Notes: generated from the sequence alone by a model not told the origin. A stretch of 64,000 bases of DNA from Plantibacter auratus (GCF_050587365.1 NZ_JBOBFV010000001.1:186001-250000); one strand, 5' to 3'; positions 16,971-25,755 are shown, counted from the first letter of the stretch. Numbers and translations: made by a program.

Positions 16971-18215
16971 TCACGGGTTGGTCAGGCGCCACCAGGGCGT
17001 GACCGGCGTGACGTCCGCGTCGAGGGCCAGCGGGACGTCGATCGTCGCCGCGCCGCCCTCCGCGCCCGCCCCCACGGTGTAGCTGAGCTTCCCGACCGTC
17101 GAACCGGCGGCACCCGCGTCGATGGCTCTGGCGCGGCTCTCGACCGTGATCGGGGTGTCCTGCCAGACGAGCACGGAGGCGTCGGAGGCCACGACGACCT
17201 TCGCGGCCTGGTCCCACGCGGTCGAGTAGGAGCCGACCGACTGCCCGGCGGTGGCGAGCTGGACCTGGTGGAATCCGGCCGGCACGCTCTGCAACAGGGA
17301 GACCACGGCCTCGTTGAGCACGGTGTGGTCGTCGGCACCGAGGATGACGCCGACGACGGTCACCGTCCGCCCCGCCACCTGGAGGTCGGCGGAGAACAGC
17401 AGGCAGGCGCCCGAGGCGTCGTCGGTCCCCGTCTTCATGCCGGTCACCCCGTACTGGCCGAGGAGGGCGTTCGTGTTCTCGACCTCGCCGATGGCGGGCA
17501 GCACCGCCGTGGGCTCCTTGACGATCGACGAGAGCACCGGGTCGGCGAGCACGAGCTTGCCGATGGTCACGAGGTCGCTCGGGGTGCTGACGTTCGTCTC
17601 GCCCAGGCCGCTCGTGTTCGTGACGGTCGTGCCCGTCAGCCCACGTGCATCGAGCCAGGCGCGCGCCGCGTCGAGGTACGCGTCGACCGAACCGAAGGCC
17701 CAGACGGCGAGGGAGATGCTGTAGTTGTTCGCCGACGGGAGGAGCAGTGCTTCGAGCATCTGCCGCTGGGTGAACACCGACCCGGCGACGACGGGTGCCG
17801 CTGAACCGTTCTCCGCGATGGTGTCGTAGTAGAACCCGACGTCGGCGTCGGTCAGCGTGATGGACGGGCCCTGATCCCCCGCGGCGAGCGGCTTGGCCTC
17901 CAGCACGACGAGGGAGGTGATCGTCTTCGTGATGCTCGCGATGGGGAACGGCGTCTGCTCGCCACTCGAACTCAGGACGCCGTCGAACCCGACGGCACCG
18001 ATGGCCCCTCGCCCGAATCCGGGCCAGGCGACCGGTGTCGTCTGCTGGACGAGCGAGGTCGTGAGGGCGTCGCTGGAATCGAGCGTCGCAGCCGCGGCCG
18101 GCACCGGTCGGAGCAGCGCGCCTGCGCTGTACCCGAACACCCCGATGAGGAGGGCGAGGACACCGAAGACGGCGAGACGGCGGCGGCGGTAGATCTGTCG
18201 TCTCGTGAGTGGCAC
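16971..18215 (-). CDS. D-alanyl-D-alanine carboxypeptidase (serine type, PBP5-like)
   Basis: Trims the terminal D-Ala of peptidoglycan stem peptides outside the membrane. It has 414 residues, with a basic N-terminus (RRQIYRRRRL) followed by a hydrophobic anchor or signal (about 14-35). Penicillin-binding motifs are SITK (SxxK nucleophile), SANN (SxN) and KTGT. The C-terminal part is a beta-rich extension and no second membrane anchor is evident. The GTG start lies six bases after TAGCAT, so the mRNA is predicted to be leaderless. Confidence 0.92.
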   Translation of the reverse strand: MPLTRRQIYRRRRLAVFGVLALLIGVFGYSAGALLRPVPAAAATLDSSDALTTSLVQQTTPVAWPGFGRGAIGAVGFDGVLSSSGEQTPFPIASITKTITSLVVLEAKPLAAGDQGPSITLTDADVGFYYDTIAENGSAAPVVAGSVFTQRQMLEALLLPSANNYSISLAVWAFGSVDAYLDAARAWLDARGLTGTTVTNTSGLGETNVSTPSDLVTIGKLVLADPVLSSIVKEPTAVLPAIGEVENTNALLGQYGVTGMKTGTDDASGACLLFSADLQVAGRTVTVVGVILGADDHTVLNEAVVSLLQSVPAGFHQVQLATAGQSVGSYSTAWDQAAKVVVASDASVLVWQDTPITVESRARAIDAGAAGSTVGKLSYTVGAGAEGGAATIDVPLALDADVTPVTPWWRLTNP

Positions 18216-18221
18216 CCGGTC

Positions 18222-18227
18222 ATGCTA
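18222..18227 (-). promoter_or_regulatory. Leaderless promoter -10 for the DD-carboxypeptidase
   Basis: TAGCAT, six bases (GACCGG), then GTG on the minus strand. Confidence 0.55.
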
Positions 18228-18300
18228 CCCGGCGCTCCTGCGCGTACCCTGTCGCGACGTGCCGCCGACCGGGTGGTCCTCGGGCAGCGTGGGACCGTGG

Positions 18301-19104
18301 TCAGCGGACCCGGAGCTCCCAGAGGGCGACGGCACTGGCCGACGCGACGTTCAGCGAGTCGACGCCGTGGAGCATCGGGATGGTCACGATCGTGTCGGCG
18401 GCGGCGAGGGCCGAGGCGCTCAGACCGTCACCCTCGGCGCCGAGCACGATGGCGAGTCGTTCCGGCGCGGTCCGAGCATAGGTGTCGAGGTCCACGGCAT
18501 CGTCGGCCAAGGCCAAGGCGGCCGTCTCGAAGCCGGCATCCCGCAGGACGCCGGAAGCGACGTCCCATTCCGGCAGGCGGGTCCACGGCACCTGCAGGAC
18601 CGTGCCCATGCTGACGCGGACGCTTCGACGGTACAGCGGGTCGGCGCAACGCGGGGTGATCAGGACCGCGTCGGCACCGAGGCCGGCGACGGAACGGAAG
18701 ATGGCGCCGACGTTGGTGTGGTCGACGATGTCCTCGAGGATGACCACCCGGCGGGCGTCGGCGAGGAGTTCGGCGGGGTCGGCGAGCGGAGGGCGGTGCA
18801 TCGCCGCGAGCGCTCCCCGGTGCAGGTGGAAGCCCGTCAGCTGCTCGAGGAGCGCGGGCTCGCCGACGAAGACCGGGACGTCGTGGTCCTCGAGGAGCGG
18901 CGAGACGTCCTCGAGCCACTTCTCCTGCAGCAGGACCGATCGTGGTCGGTGCCCGGCGCGGAGCGCACGTTCCATGACCTTCGTCGACTCGGCGATGTAC
19001 AGGCCACCCGCGGGTTCGGACACCCGACGGAGGGCGACGTCCGTCAGTCGCGCGTAGTCGTCGAGTCGTCCGTCGTCGAGATCGGTGATCCGGATGACCT
19101 GCAT
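18301..19104 (-). CDS. SpoU/TrmH-family RNA 2'-O-methyltransferase
   Basis: SPOUT-fold methyltransferase of 267 residues. An N-terminal substrate-binding region (AESTKVMERALRAGHRPRSVLLQEKWL) precedes the knot domain with VVILEDIVDHTNVGAIFRSV, IVLGAEGDGLS and IPMLHGVDSLNVASASAVALWE, the SAM-binding knot. It probably methylates a ribose in rRNA or tRNA; the site cannot be assigned. ATG at 19104 is used, with AGAGGACG upstream. The frame stays open much further upstream but without family similarity. Confidence 0.9.
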   Translation of the reverse strand: MQVIRITDLDDGRLDDYARLTDVALRRVSEPAGGLYIAESTKVMERALRAGHRPRSVLLQEKWLEDVSPLLEDHDVPVFVGEPALLEQLTGFHLHRGALAAMHRPPLADPAELLADARRVVILEDIVDHTNVGAIFRSVAGLGADAVLITPRCADPLYRRSVRVSMGTVLQVPWTRLPEWDVASGVLRDAGFETAALALADDAVDLDTYARTAPERLAIVLGAEGDGLSASALAAADTIVTIPMLHGVDSLNVASASAVALWELRVR

Positions 19105-19242
19105 GGGAGACGTCCTCTCGACGCGATGTTCGACCTCCACCTTGCCAGAGTGGGAACACGATCGAAAACGAGGCCGTTTAGACTCAGGGGAAGCGATGGC
19201 CCGGAGCACTCCGATCATCGCGGACGGATGGACGGAGCAGGC

Positions 19243-20145
19243 ATGAGCACGCTGATCGCAGCAGGGGATCCCGCTGACGAGACGGCCGAGGCCGGGCTCG
19301 AACGGGCGATCGAGCTGCTCGCGGACCGACGTGTCGCGTTCCTCACCGGGGCCGGCGTGAGCACGGACTCCGGCATCCCCGACTACCGGGGCCAGGGCGC
19401 TCCGGTCCGGACCCCCATGACGGTCGACCAGTTCCTGTCCAACGACGACGCCGCGCGCAAGCGCTACTGGGCCGGCAGCCACCTCGGGTGGAAGCGGTTC
19501 GACGGCGCTCGCCCGAACGCCGGCCACCGGGCGATCGCGCTCCTCGAGGAGGCAGGCATCGCCGACGGCGTCATCACGCAGAACGTCGACGGCCTCCACG
19601 TCAGGGCCGGCTCGCGCCGCGTCGTCGACCTGCACGGGTCGATGGACCGCGTCAGCTGTCTCTCCTGCGGGCAGAGTTACGCCAGGTCGAGCATCGCGGA
19701 GCGCATGACGGACCTGAACCCGTGGCTCGACACCGAGACGGACGTGACGATCAACCCGGACGGCGATGCCGAGGTCGGGCGCGTGGACGAGATCGTCGTC
19801 CCCGTGTGCACGGTCTGCGGTGGCATGTTGAAGCCGGACGTGGTCTTCTTCGGCGAGTTCATCCCAACGGAGAAGTACGCCGAGGCGGCAGCACTCGTGC
19901 GCGGCGCCGACGCACTCGTGATCGCCGGCTCCTCCCTCGTGGTCAACTCGGGGATCCGGCTCCTCGAACTCGCCCGCCGGAAGCGGTTGCCGATCGTCGT
20001 CATCAACCGCGGCGTCACGAAGGCGGACGGCCGCGCGGACGTGAAGCTCGACGCTGGTGCCAGTGAGACGCTCACCGGGATCGCCGCTCGCCTGGTCCCG
20101 TCCGCCTTCACGAGCGTCGTCTCGCAGGAGGCGACCGACGCCTGA
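19243..20145 (+). CDS. NAD-dependent protein deacylase, Sir2 family
   Basis: Sirtuin of 300 residues that removes acyl groups from lysines using NAD. GAGVSTDSGIPDYRG is at 36-50, QNVDGLH at 113-119, and the catalytic His131 lies in DLHGS. Two CxxC pairs (139/142 and 189/192) should hold structural zinc, with an unusually long acidic insert of about 46 residues between them. ATG at 19243 has GGAG eight bases upstream; an ATG five codons earlier is possible. It ends four bases from the convergent hydrolase gene. Confidence 0.92.
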   Translation: MSTLIAAGDPADETAEAGLERAIELLADRRVAFLTGAGVSTDSGIPDYRGQGAPVRTPMTVDQFLSNDDAARKRYWAGSHLGWKRFDGARPNAGHRAIALLEEAGIADGVITQNVDGLHVRAGSRRVVDLHGSMDRVSCLSCGQSYARSSIAERMTDLNPWLDTETDVTINPDGDAEVGRVDEIVVPVCTVCGGMLKPDVVFFGEFIPTEKYAEAAALVRGADALVIAGSSLVVNSGIRLLELARRKRLPIVVINRGVTKADGRADVKLDAGASETLTGIAARLVPSAFTSVVSQEATDA

Positions 20146-20149
20146 CGCC

Positions 20150-21052
20150 TCAGGCGTCGGTGCGGTCGTCCGCGAGGAACGCGGTGAGGCGCTGCGCCGC
20201 GTCGTGCGGCTCCTCGTAGTGGATGAGGTGTCCGACGCCCGGGATGACGTGCAGCTGCGCGTCGGCGAACCGCTTCGCGAGCGCGTACTGCGCGGCCACG
20301 GGCGTGATGTCGTCACGCTCGGCGGCGATGAGCAGCGTGCGGCTCGGGATCCGGTCGGCGTACTCGCTGACGTCGTGGCTGACCGAGGCGGTGAACGACT
20401 CGAGGACGACCTCCCGGTCGGCGAAGGCGCTGAAGTACTGGTCGTGCTGGGCGTGGATCCACCGACGGAGCGTCGGGTCCTTCGTCTTCGACATCGCGAC
20501 GCTCATGATGCGCACGACACCCTTGTTCCGGAGGAAGGCGAATCCCAGGCGTTTCGGGAGCTTCGCGGACGACCAGTAGTAGAAGACCGCGAGCCTCGTC
20601 AGGACACCTCGAGGGCCCTGGAGCGCCGGGGCGGCGATCGGGTTCACGAGGATGAGGTCATCCGGTCGGAGTCCCCCGGCGACGGCGGCGCTCGACACGA
20701 TCGAGCCGAACGAGTGCCCGAGCAGGACGACACGGCCGGTCAGGTGCAGTTCCTCGATGAACCGTCCCAGCCAGGCGGCGTACCCCTCGACGGAGTGGGT
20801 GGCCTCGGGGAAGGGAGCCGAGCTGCCGAAGCCGGGGAGGTCCGGAGCGATGATCCGGAACCCGGAGAGCTGCGCGACGACCGGTTCGAGGCCGTGGTGG
20901 TCGCCCCGGAACCCGTGCACCATGACGATCGTCGTCGACGCCTCGTGGTCGCCGTAGTCCCAGAACCGGGTCTCGGCTCCGTCCACGATGAGCGAGCGCT
21001 CCCGGACGGGGATGCGGTCGAGCTGGTCGGCGTACGGTGATTCGACGGGCAT
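20150..21052 (-). CDS. Alpha/beta-fold hydrolase
   Basis: A 300-residue hydrolase. The oxyanion motif is VMVHGFRGDHHGLEPV, the nucleophile elbow GHSFGS carries the catalytic serine, and the acid and histidine fall in AAERDDIT and GVGHLIHYEEP. No signal peptide is visible. Its substrate is unknown; similar proteins are esterases, epoxide hydrolases or haloperoxidase-like enzymes. ATG follows TAGACT by six bases, predicting a leaderless mRNA. Confidence 0.88.
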   Translation of the reverse strand: MPVESPYADQLDRIPVRERSLIVDGAETRFWDYGDHEASTTIVMVHGFRGDHHGLEPVVAQLSGFRIIAPDLPGFGSSAPFPEATHSVEGYAAWLGRFIEELHLTGRVVLLGHSFGSIVSSAAVAGGLRPDDLILVNPIAAPALQGPRGVLTRLAVFYYWSSAKLPKRLGFAFLRNKGVVRIMSVAMSKTKDPTLRRWIHAQHDQYFSAFADREVVLESFTASVSHDVSEYADRIPSRTLLIAAERDDITPVAAQYALAKRFADAQLHVIPGVGHLIHYEEPHDAAQRLTAFLADDRTDA

Positions 21053-21058
21053 CCACTC

Positions 21059-21064
21059 AGTCTA
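21059..21064 (-). promoter_or_regulatory. Leaderless promoter -10 for the alpha/beta hydrolase
   Basis: TAGACT, six bases (GAGTGG), then ATG on the minus strand. No PafBC element is present upstream. Confidence 0.55.
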
Positions 21065-21127
21065 GGCAGTCCGGCTCCGCGTTCACCCGACGACGCGGAC
21101 CGTGCCGCCCCGGCGTGGCACAGGACC

Positions 21128-21150
21128 CTGTCGGAGGTGCGTCATAGGGT
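21128..21150 (+). promoter_or_regulatory. Degenerate RecA-NDp/PafBC-type promoter of the DEDDh exonuclease
   Basis: CTGTCGGAG, eight bases, TAGGGT, then six bases to the GTG start. Spacing is identical to uvrA and uvrB; two of the nine upstream consensus bases differ. Confidence 0.5.
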
Positions 21151-21156
21151 GAAGGC

Positions 21157-21930
21157 GTGAACACGGTCGATGCGAATCCCCACTGGACGGACCGCCTGGC
21201 GGTCTTCGATCTCGAGACGACGGGCATCGAGGTGGAGACGAGTCGCATCGTGACCGCCTTCGTCGGTGTCATCACCGCGGACGGTTCGGTCGAACGTTCG
21301 TGGTCGTGGATGGCCGATCCCGGGGTCGAGATCCCCGCTCGCGCCGCCGAGATCCACGGCGTCACGACGGAGCGGGCCCGGGCAGAGGGGCGTCCGGCGC
21401 CGGCCGTCGTCGGAGAGATCGTCGCCGTCCTCACCGAGCTGTTCGCCGCGCGGACCCCGGTGGTCGCCTACAACGCTCCTTACGATTTCTCCCTCCTGCA
21501 CTTCGAGGCGGAGCGACACGGGGTGACGTCGATCACCGACCCGTCCCCCGTCGTCGACCCGCTGATCCTCGACCGGCGGCTCGACACCTTCCGGCGCGGC
21601 AAGCGGACGCTCGAGGTCGTCGCCGCCCTACACGGCGTTCCGCTCGAGGGTGCGCATGACGCGGGGGTGGACGCCGTCGCCGCCGGACGCGTCGCTCAAG
21701 CCATCGGTCGGCTTCATGCCGACGCCCTGCCGACGAGCGTCGACGAGTTGCACGAGGCCCAGCGGACCTGGTCGCTCGAGCAGGCGGAGAGCTTCCAGTC
21801 CTACATGCGCCGCGTGCGCGATCCCGAGTTCGTCGCCGACGGTGCTTGGCCCATCCGCACCGGACGCCCTGCCGCCCGACCCGAGGCGCCGATCATCGTC
21901 CCAGCGGACCAGCTGCCCATCGGCATCTGA
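21157..21930 (+). CDS. DEDDh 3'-5' exonuclease (DnaQ-like)
   Basis: Exonuclease of 257 residues of the DnaQ/RNase T fold. Exo I is VFDLETTGIE with Asp18 and Glu20, Exo II is VVAYNAPYDFSLL, and Exo III is AHDAGVDAVA, supplying the His-Asp of the DEDDh class. It is a stand-alone enzyme rather than a PolC subunit and could act in repair or RNA turnover. The GTG start has no good ribosome site but lies six bases after TAGGGT, consistent with a leaderless mRNA. The promoter resembles those of uvrA and uvrB. Confidence 0.9.
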   Translation: MNTVDANPHWTDRLAVFDLETTGIEVETSRIVTAFVGVITADGSVERSWSWMADPGVEIPARAAEIHGVTTERARAEGRPAPAVVGEIVAVLTELFAARTPVVAYNAPYDFSLLHFEAERHGVTSITDPSPVVDPLILDRRLDTFRRGKRTLEVVAALHGVPLEGAHDAGVDAVAAGRVAQAIGRLHADALPTSVDELHEAQRTWSLEQAESFQSYMRRVRDPEFVADGAWPIRTGRPAARPEAPIIVPADQLPIGI

Positions 21931-21952
21931 GCTGTACGGCTCGGCACGACGA

Positions 21953-21984
21953 CGAACGCCCCGATCCGAGGATCGGGGCGTTCG
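21953..21984. terminator. Bidirectional terminator between the exonuclease and rpmE2
   Basis: A perfect 14-base-pair stem (CGAACGCCCCGATC with its complement) and a CGAG loop lie between two convergent genes. Poly-U tracts are weak on both sides. Confidence 0.85.
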
Positions 21985-22002
21985 TGTATTCCAGCTGAAG
22001 GA

Positions 22003-22251
22003 CTACTTGCCGAAGCCCTTGAAGCGCTGGTTGAACTTCTCGACGCGACCGGCGGAGTCCATGATGCGCTGCTTGCCCGTGTAGAACGGGTGCGACTCGG
22101 ACGAGATCTCCACGTCGATCACCGGGTAGGTGACGCCGTCGAGGTCGATCGTCTTGCCCGACGAGACCGTCGAGCGCGTGAGGAACGTCGCGCCGGAGGC
22201 GAGGTCGCGGAAGACGACGGCTTCGTACGTGGGGTGGATGTCAGATTTCAT
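22003..22251 (-). CDS. rpmE2: 50S ribosomal protein bL31, type B
   Basis: Ribosomal protein of 82 residues, beginning MKSDIHPTYEAVVFRDLASG and containing SSESHPFYTGKQRIMDSAGRVEKFNQRF. It lacks the CxxC zinc motifs of the A type, so it is the zinc-independent paralogue. In many bacteria such copies are induced by zinc starvation through Zur; no Zur-like palindrome was recognised upstream here. AAGGA precedes the ATG. Confidence 0.97.
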   Translation of the reverse strand: MKSDIHPTYEAVVFRDLASGATFLTRSTVSSGKTIDLDGVTYPVIDVEISSESHPFYTGKQRIMDSAGRVEKFNQRFKGFGK

Positions 22252-22407
22252 CAGCAGTCCTTGTTGAGTGGATGGTGTGGGTAGTACCCGCGCTCGGAAC
22301 TCCAGGCACGAGGCAGAAAGCTCTTGGCTCCGCGAGCCAAAGGTCGACTTTACCAGACTCGGCGCGCGTCTGCTCGCCAGCCGAGGACGACTCGCCGAGC
22401 ATGGCGG

Positions 22408-23220
22408 TCAGGAGGGAGCGACGGCCGAGCGTCCGGCGCGGGCCGAGCGGGCGTGGAACCGGCCGTCCTCCTCGGTCAGTTCGATCGGGAGGTCGAAGGT
22501 CTCGCTGAGGTGCTCGGCCGTGAGTGTCTCGGCGATCGGGCCGGCGGCGACGATGCCACCGTCGCGAACGAGCAGGACGTGGGTGAAGCCGACGGGGATC
22601 TCCTCGACGTGGTGGGTCACCATGATGATCGCCGGTGAGTCGTCGGCGCTCGCGTAGCCGCCCAGCAGCTCGACGAGCTCCTCGCGCGTGCCGAGGTCGA
22701 GGCTCGCGGCCGGCTCGTCGAGCAGGAGGAGTTCGGGGTCGGTCATGATGGCCCGCGCGATCTGCACGCGCTTCTGCTCGCCGTCGCTCAGTGTGCCGAA
22801 GCGGCGGTCGGCGAGGTGGTCGAGCTTCCATTCCGCGAGGACCCGCGACGCGCGCTTCACGTCGATGTCCTCGTACTGCTCGACCCAGCGCCCGGTGACC
22901 GAGTAGGCCGCCGTGAGCACGACGTCCAGGACGGTCTCCTCCGGCGGCACCCGCTTCGCGAGGGCGGAGGACGCGAAGCCGATGCGCGGGCGCAGTTCGA
23001 AGACGTCGACCCGGCCGAGCGTCTCGTCGAGTACGGAGACCGTGCCCTTCGAAGGGTGGATGAGCGTGGCCGCGAGCTGCAGGAGCGTCGTCTTGCCGGC
23101 GCCGTTCGGGCCGAGGACGATCCATCGCTGGTCGCCCGTCACCGTCCAGTCGACGCCATCGAGGATGGGGTTGAGATTGCGGACGACGGACACATCGGAG
23201 AACTGCAACACGCTCGGCAT
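22408..23220 (-). CDS. ABC transporter-type ATPase without an adjacent permease
   Basis: A 270-residue nucleotide-binding protein resembling the YlmA/ModF group. Walker A is GPNGAGKTT at 37-45, the signature is TLSDGEQKR (D in place of the second G of SGG), Walker B is LLLLDEPAASLD, and the switch His is in MVTHHVEE. Neither a membrane subunit nor a binding protein lies nearby, so its partner and substrate are unknown. ATG follows TAGGCT by six bases, predicting a leaderless mRNA. Confidence 0.88.
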   Translation of the reverse strand: MPSVLQFSDVSVVRNLNPILDGVDWTVTGDQRWIVLGPNGAGKTTLLQLAATLIHPSKGTVSVLDETLGRVDVFELRPRIGFASSALAKRVPPEETVLDVVLTAAYSVTGRWVEQYEDIDVKRASRVLAEWKLDHLADRRFGTLSDGEQKRVQIARAIMTDPELLLLDEPAASLDLGTREELVELLGGYASADDSPAIIMVTHHVEEIPVGFTHVLLVRDGGIVAAGPIAETLTAEHLSETFDLPIELTEEDGRFHARSARAGRSAVAPS

Positions 23221-23226
23221 GGTCCT

Positions 23227-23232
23227 AGCCTA
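23227..23232 (-). promoter_or_regulatory. Leaderless promoter -10 for the ABC ATPase
   Basis: TAGGCT, six bases (AGGACC), then ATG on the minus strand. Confidence 0.55.
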
Positions 23233-23283
23233 TCCGCCAAGACTCGTCGCGCGTCGCCGTCCTCCGAGGTGTCCGCAGGTGGT

Positions 23284-24465
23284 TCAGACCAGGCTGCGGT
23301 AGAGCTCCGCCGTCTGGGTGGCGATGCGCGACCAGCTGAAGTCGGACTCCGCGCGTCGGCGACCAGCGGCCCCGTAGACCCTCGCCTGGGCGGGATCCTG
23401 GACGACCTCGGTGAGGGTCGCGGCGAGGTCGGCGACGAAACGCTCCGGGTCGAGCGGGGTGCCGGTGCCGTCGGACGCCTGCGCGAGCGGGACGATCCTG
23501 CCGGTCACACCGTCCTGCACGACTTCCGGGATACCACCGGTCCCCGTCCCGACCACGGCGGCACCGCAGGCCATCGCCTCGAGGTTGACGATGCCGAGCG
23601 GCTCGTAGATCGACGGGCACACGAAGGTCGTGGCGGCGGTGAGGACGGTGCACAGCTCGTGACGCGGGAGCAGTCGTTCGATCCACACGACCCCGGTGCG
23701 CTCGCGCTGCAGCTCCTCGACGAGCCCCTTGACCTCGGCGAGGATCTCGGGGGTGTCGGGAGCGCCGGCGCACAGGATGAGCTGCACGTCGGGTGGCAGC
23801 AGTCGGGCCGCGCGGAGCAGGTACGGCAGCCCCTTCTGACGGGTGATCCGACCGACGAAGACGACGGAGGGACGGGACGGGTCGATGCTGAGGGACCGCA
23901 GCAGCTCGTCGTCCACGCGTGGCTGCCAGTCGGTCAGGTCGATGCCGTTGTAGATGACCTGCACCTTGGCCGGGTCGAGGCTCGGGTACGACCGCAGTAT
24001 GTCGCGACGCATGCCGTCGCTGACCGCCACGACGGCCGCGGCGCCTTCGTAGGCGGACTGCTCGATCCAGCTGGACACGCGGTACCCACCGCCGAGCTGC
24101 TCGGCCTTCCACGGGCGGAGCGGCTCCAGACTGTGCGCGGTCACGACGTGCGGGATGCCGTGCAGCAGCGACGCGAGGTGACCGGCGCCGTTCGCGTACC
24201 AGGTGTGCGAGTGCACGAGGTCGGCCCCGGCGACGTCCTGGGCGATCAGGAGGTCCGTCCCGAGTGTCGTGAGGGCGCCGTTCGCCCCCTCGAGCTCGGC
24301 CGGGACGCCGTACGCGACGGTGTCGGCCTCGTCGCGTGGAGCGCCGAAGCAGCGCACGGTCACATCGATGTCGCTCCGGAGGGATTTCACCAGCTCGGAC
24401 ACGTGGACGCCTGCGCCGCCGTAGATCTCCGGCGGGTACTCCTTTGTCACAAGATCAACTCGCAT
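23284..24465 (-). CDS. glgA: Glycogen synthase, actinobacterial GT4 type (GlgA/GlgM)
   Basis: Glucosyltransferase of 393 residues with the GT-B fold of family GT4. It begins MRVDLVTKEYPPEIYGGAGVHVSEL. The donor site carries FVGRITRQKGLPYLL and the E-x7-E region is SIYEPLGIVNLEA. In Corynebacterium it is called GlgA; the mycobacterial homologue (GlgM) makes maltose-1-phosphate from ADP-glucose. Which activity applies here is not visible. It diverges from glgC, which supplies ADP-glucose, across only 45 bases. A TAGCGT box six bases before ATG predicts a leaderless mRNA. Confidence 0.93.
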   Translation of the reverse strand: MRVDLVTKEYPPEIYGGAGVHVSELVKSLRSDIDVTVRCFGAPRDEADTVAYGVPAELEGANGALTTLGTDLLIAQDVAGADLVHSHTWYANGAGHLASLLHGIPHVVTAHSLEPLRPWKAEQLGGGYRVSSWIEQSAYEGAAAVVAVSDGMRRDILRSYPSLDPAKVQVIYNGIDLTDWQPRVDDELLRSLSIDPSRPSVVFVGRITRQKGLPYLLRAARLLPPDVQLILCAGAPDTPEILAEVKGLVEELQRERTGVVWIERLLPRHELCTVLTAATTFVCPSIYEPLGIVNLEAMACGAAVVGTGTGGIPEVVQDGVTGRIVPLAQASDGTGTPLDPERFVADLAATLTEVVQDPAQARVYGAAGRRRAESDFSWSRIATQTAELYRSLV

Positions 24466-24510
24466 GTCTAGACGCTAGTACAGGTCTCGTCCGGCATCTA
24501 TTGTGAAGCC
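24466..24510. promoter_or_regulatory. Divergent leaderless promoters of glgA and glgC
   Basis: TAGCGT (24472-24477, minus) and TATTGT (24499-24504, plus) each sit exactly six bases from their ATG. Only 21 bases separate the two -10 boxes, so each -35 region must overlap the opposing promoter. Confidence 0.65.
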
Positions 24511-25755
24511 ATGGCCGCCTCAAAGAAGATCTTCGGAATCGTCCTCGCTGGTGGGGAAGGGAAGCGGTTGATGCCGCTGACCGCAGACCGCGCGAAACCG
24601 GCCGTACCGTTCGGCGGGCAGTACCGCCTGATCGATTTCGCGCTGTCGAACCTCATCAACTCCGGACTCACCCAGATCGTCGTCCTCACCCAGTACAAGT
24701 CCCACAGCCTCGACCGCCACGTCTCGCAGACCTGGCGGTTGTCCGGCCTGCTCGACTCCTATGTCGCGTCCGTGCCGGCGCAGCAGCGTCTCGGGAAGCG
24801 CTGGTTCAGCGGATCCGCCGACGCGATCCTGCAGAGCCTGAACCTGATCCGCGACGAGAAGCCCGACATCGTCGTGGTCGTCGGCGCCGACCACGTCTAC
24901 CGCATGGACTTCGCGCAGATGATCGAGGCGCACATCGCCTCGGGCAAGAAGGCGACGGTCGCCGCGATCCGTCAGCCCATCTCCCTCGCCGACCAGTTCG
25001 GCGTCATCGACGTCGACGCGGACGACCCGACGACCATCGCCCGCTTCCTCGAGAAGCCGCTCGACGCGCCGGGCCTGCCCGACTCCCCCGGCGAGGTGCT
25101 CGCCTCGATGGGCAACTACGTCTTCGACGCCGACGCACTCATGCAGGCGGTCATCGACGACGGTGAGGTGACGAGCTCGAACCACGACATGGGTGGCGAC
25201 ATCGTCCCGTACTTCGTCGACCGCGGTGAGGCCGGCGTGTACGACCTCCAGCGGAACGACGTGCCCGGCTCGACGGATCGCGATCGCTACTACTGGCGCG
25301 ACGTGGGGACGATCGAGTCGTTCTACGAGGCCCACCAGGACCTCATCTCGACGCTCCCGATCTTCAACCTGTACAACCGCGACTGGCCGATCTTCAGTTC
25401 GCAGCTGAACTCGCCGCCGGCGAAGTTCGTGCGGGACGCGAAGGGCAACCTCGGCCAGACCATCGACTCGATCGTCTCCCTCGGTTCGCTGCTGTCCGGT
25501 GCCCACATCGAGCGCAGTGTCCTCGGGCCATGGGCGCTCGTGGAATCCGGCGCCCACGTCTCCGACTCGGTCGTGTTCGACAAGGTCCACATCGAACCGG
25601 ACGCCGTCGTCAAGCGGGCTATCCTGGACAAGGATGTGGTGGTCACCTCCGGCGCGAGCGTCGGTGTCGACCACGACCGTGACCGCGCTCGCGGTTTCAC
25701 CGTCACCGAATCCGGTCTCACCGTGGTTGGCAAGGGAGTACGCGTCGTTCCATGA
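24511..25755 (+). CDS. glgC: Glucose-1-phosphate adenylyltransferase GlgC
   Basis: Makes ADP-glucose from glucose-1-phosphate and ATP, the entry point of bacterial glycogen synthesis; 414 residues. The nucleotide loop is VLAGGEGKRLMPLTADRAKPAVPFGG (read in parts), the catalytic region is VVGADHVYRMD, and the sugar site contains EKP and the later SNHDMGGDIVPYF. A left-handed beta-helix follows near 300. The next gene, serB, overlaps by four bases. Regulation of the divergent pair is probably shared through the common promoter gap. Confidence 0.96.
   Translation: MAASKKIFGIVLAGGEGKRLMPLTADRAKPAVPFGGQYRLIDFALSNLINSGLTQIVVLTQYKSHSLDRHVSQTWRLSGLLDSYVASVPAQQRLGKRWFSGSADAILQSLNLIRDEKPDIVVVVGADHVYRMDFAQMIEAHIASGKKATVAAIRQPISLADQFGVIDVDADDPTTIARFLEKPLDAPGLPDSPGEVLASMGNYVFDADALMQAVIDDGEVTSSNHDMGGDIVPYFVDRGEAGVYDLQRNDVPGSTDRDRYYWRDVGTIESFYEAHQDLISTLPIFNLYNRDWPIFSSQLNSPPAKFVRDAKGNLGQTIDSIVSLGSLLSGAHIERSVLGPWALVESGAHVSDSVVFDKVHIEPDAVVKRAILDKDVVVTSGASVGVDHDRDRARGFTVTESGLTVVGKGVRVVP

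Noticed and set aside
22252..22407. Zur operator upstream of rpmE2
   Set aside because: The zinc-independent bL31 copy is often Zur-regulated, but no AT-rich Zur-type inverted repeat was found in the leader.
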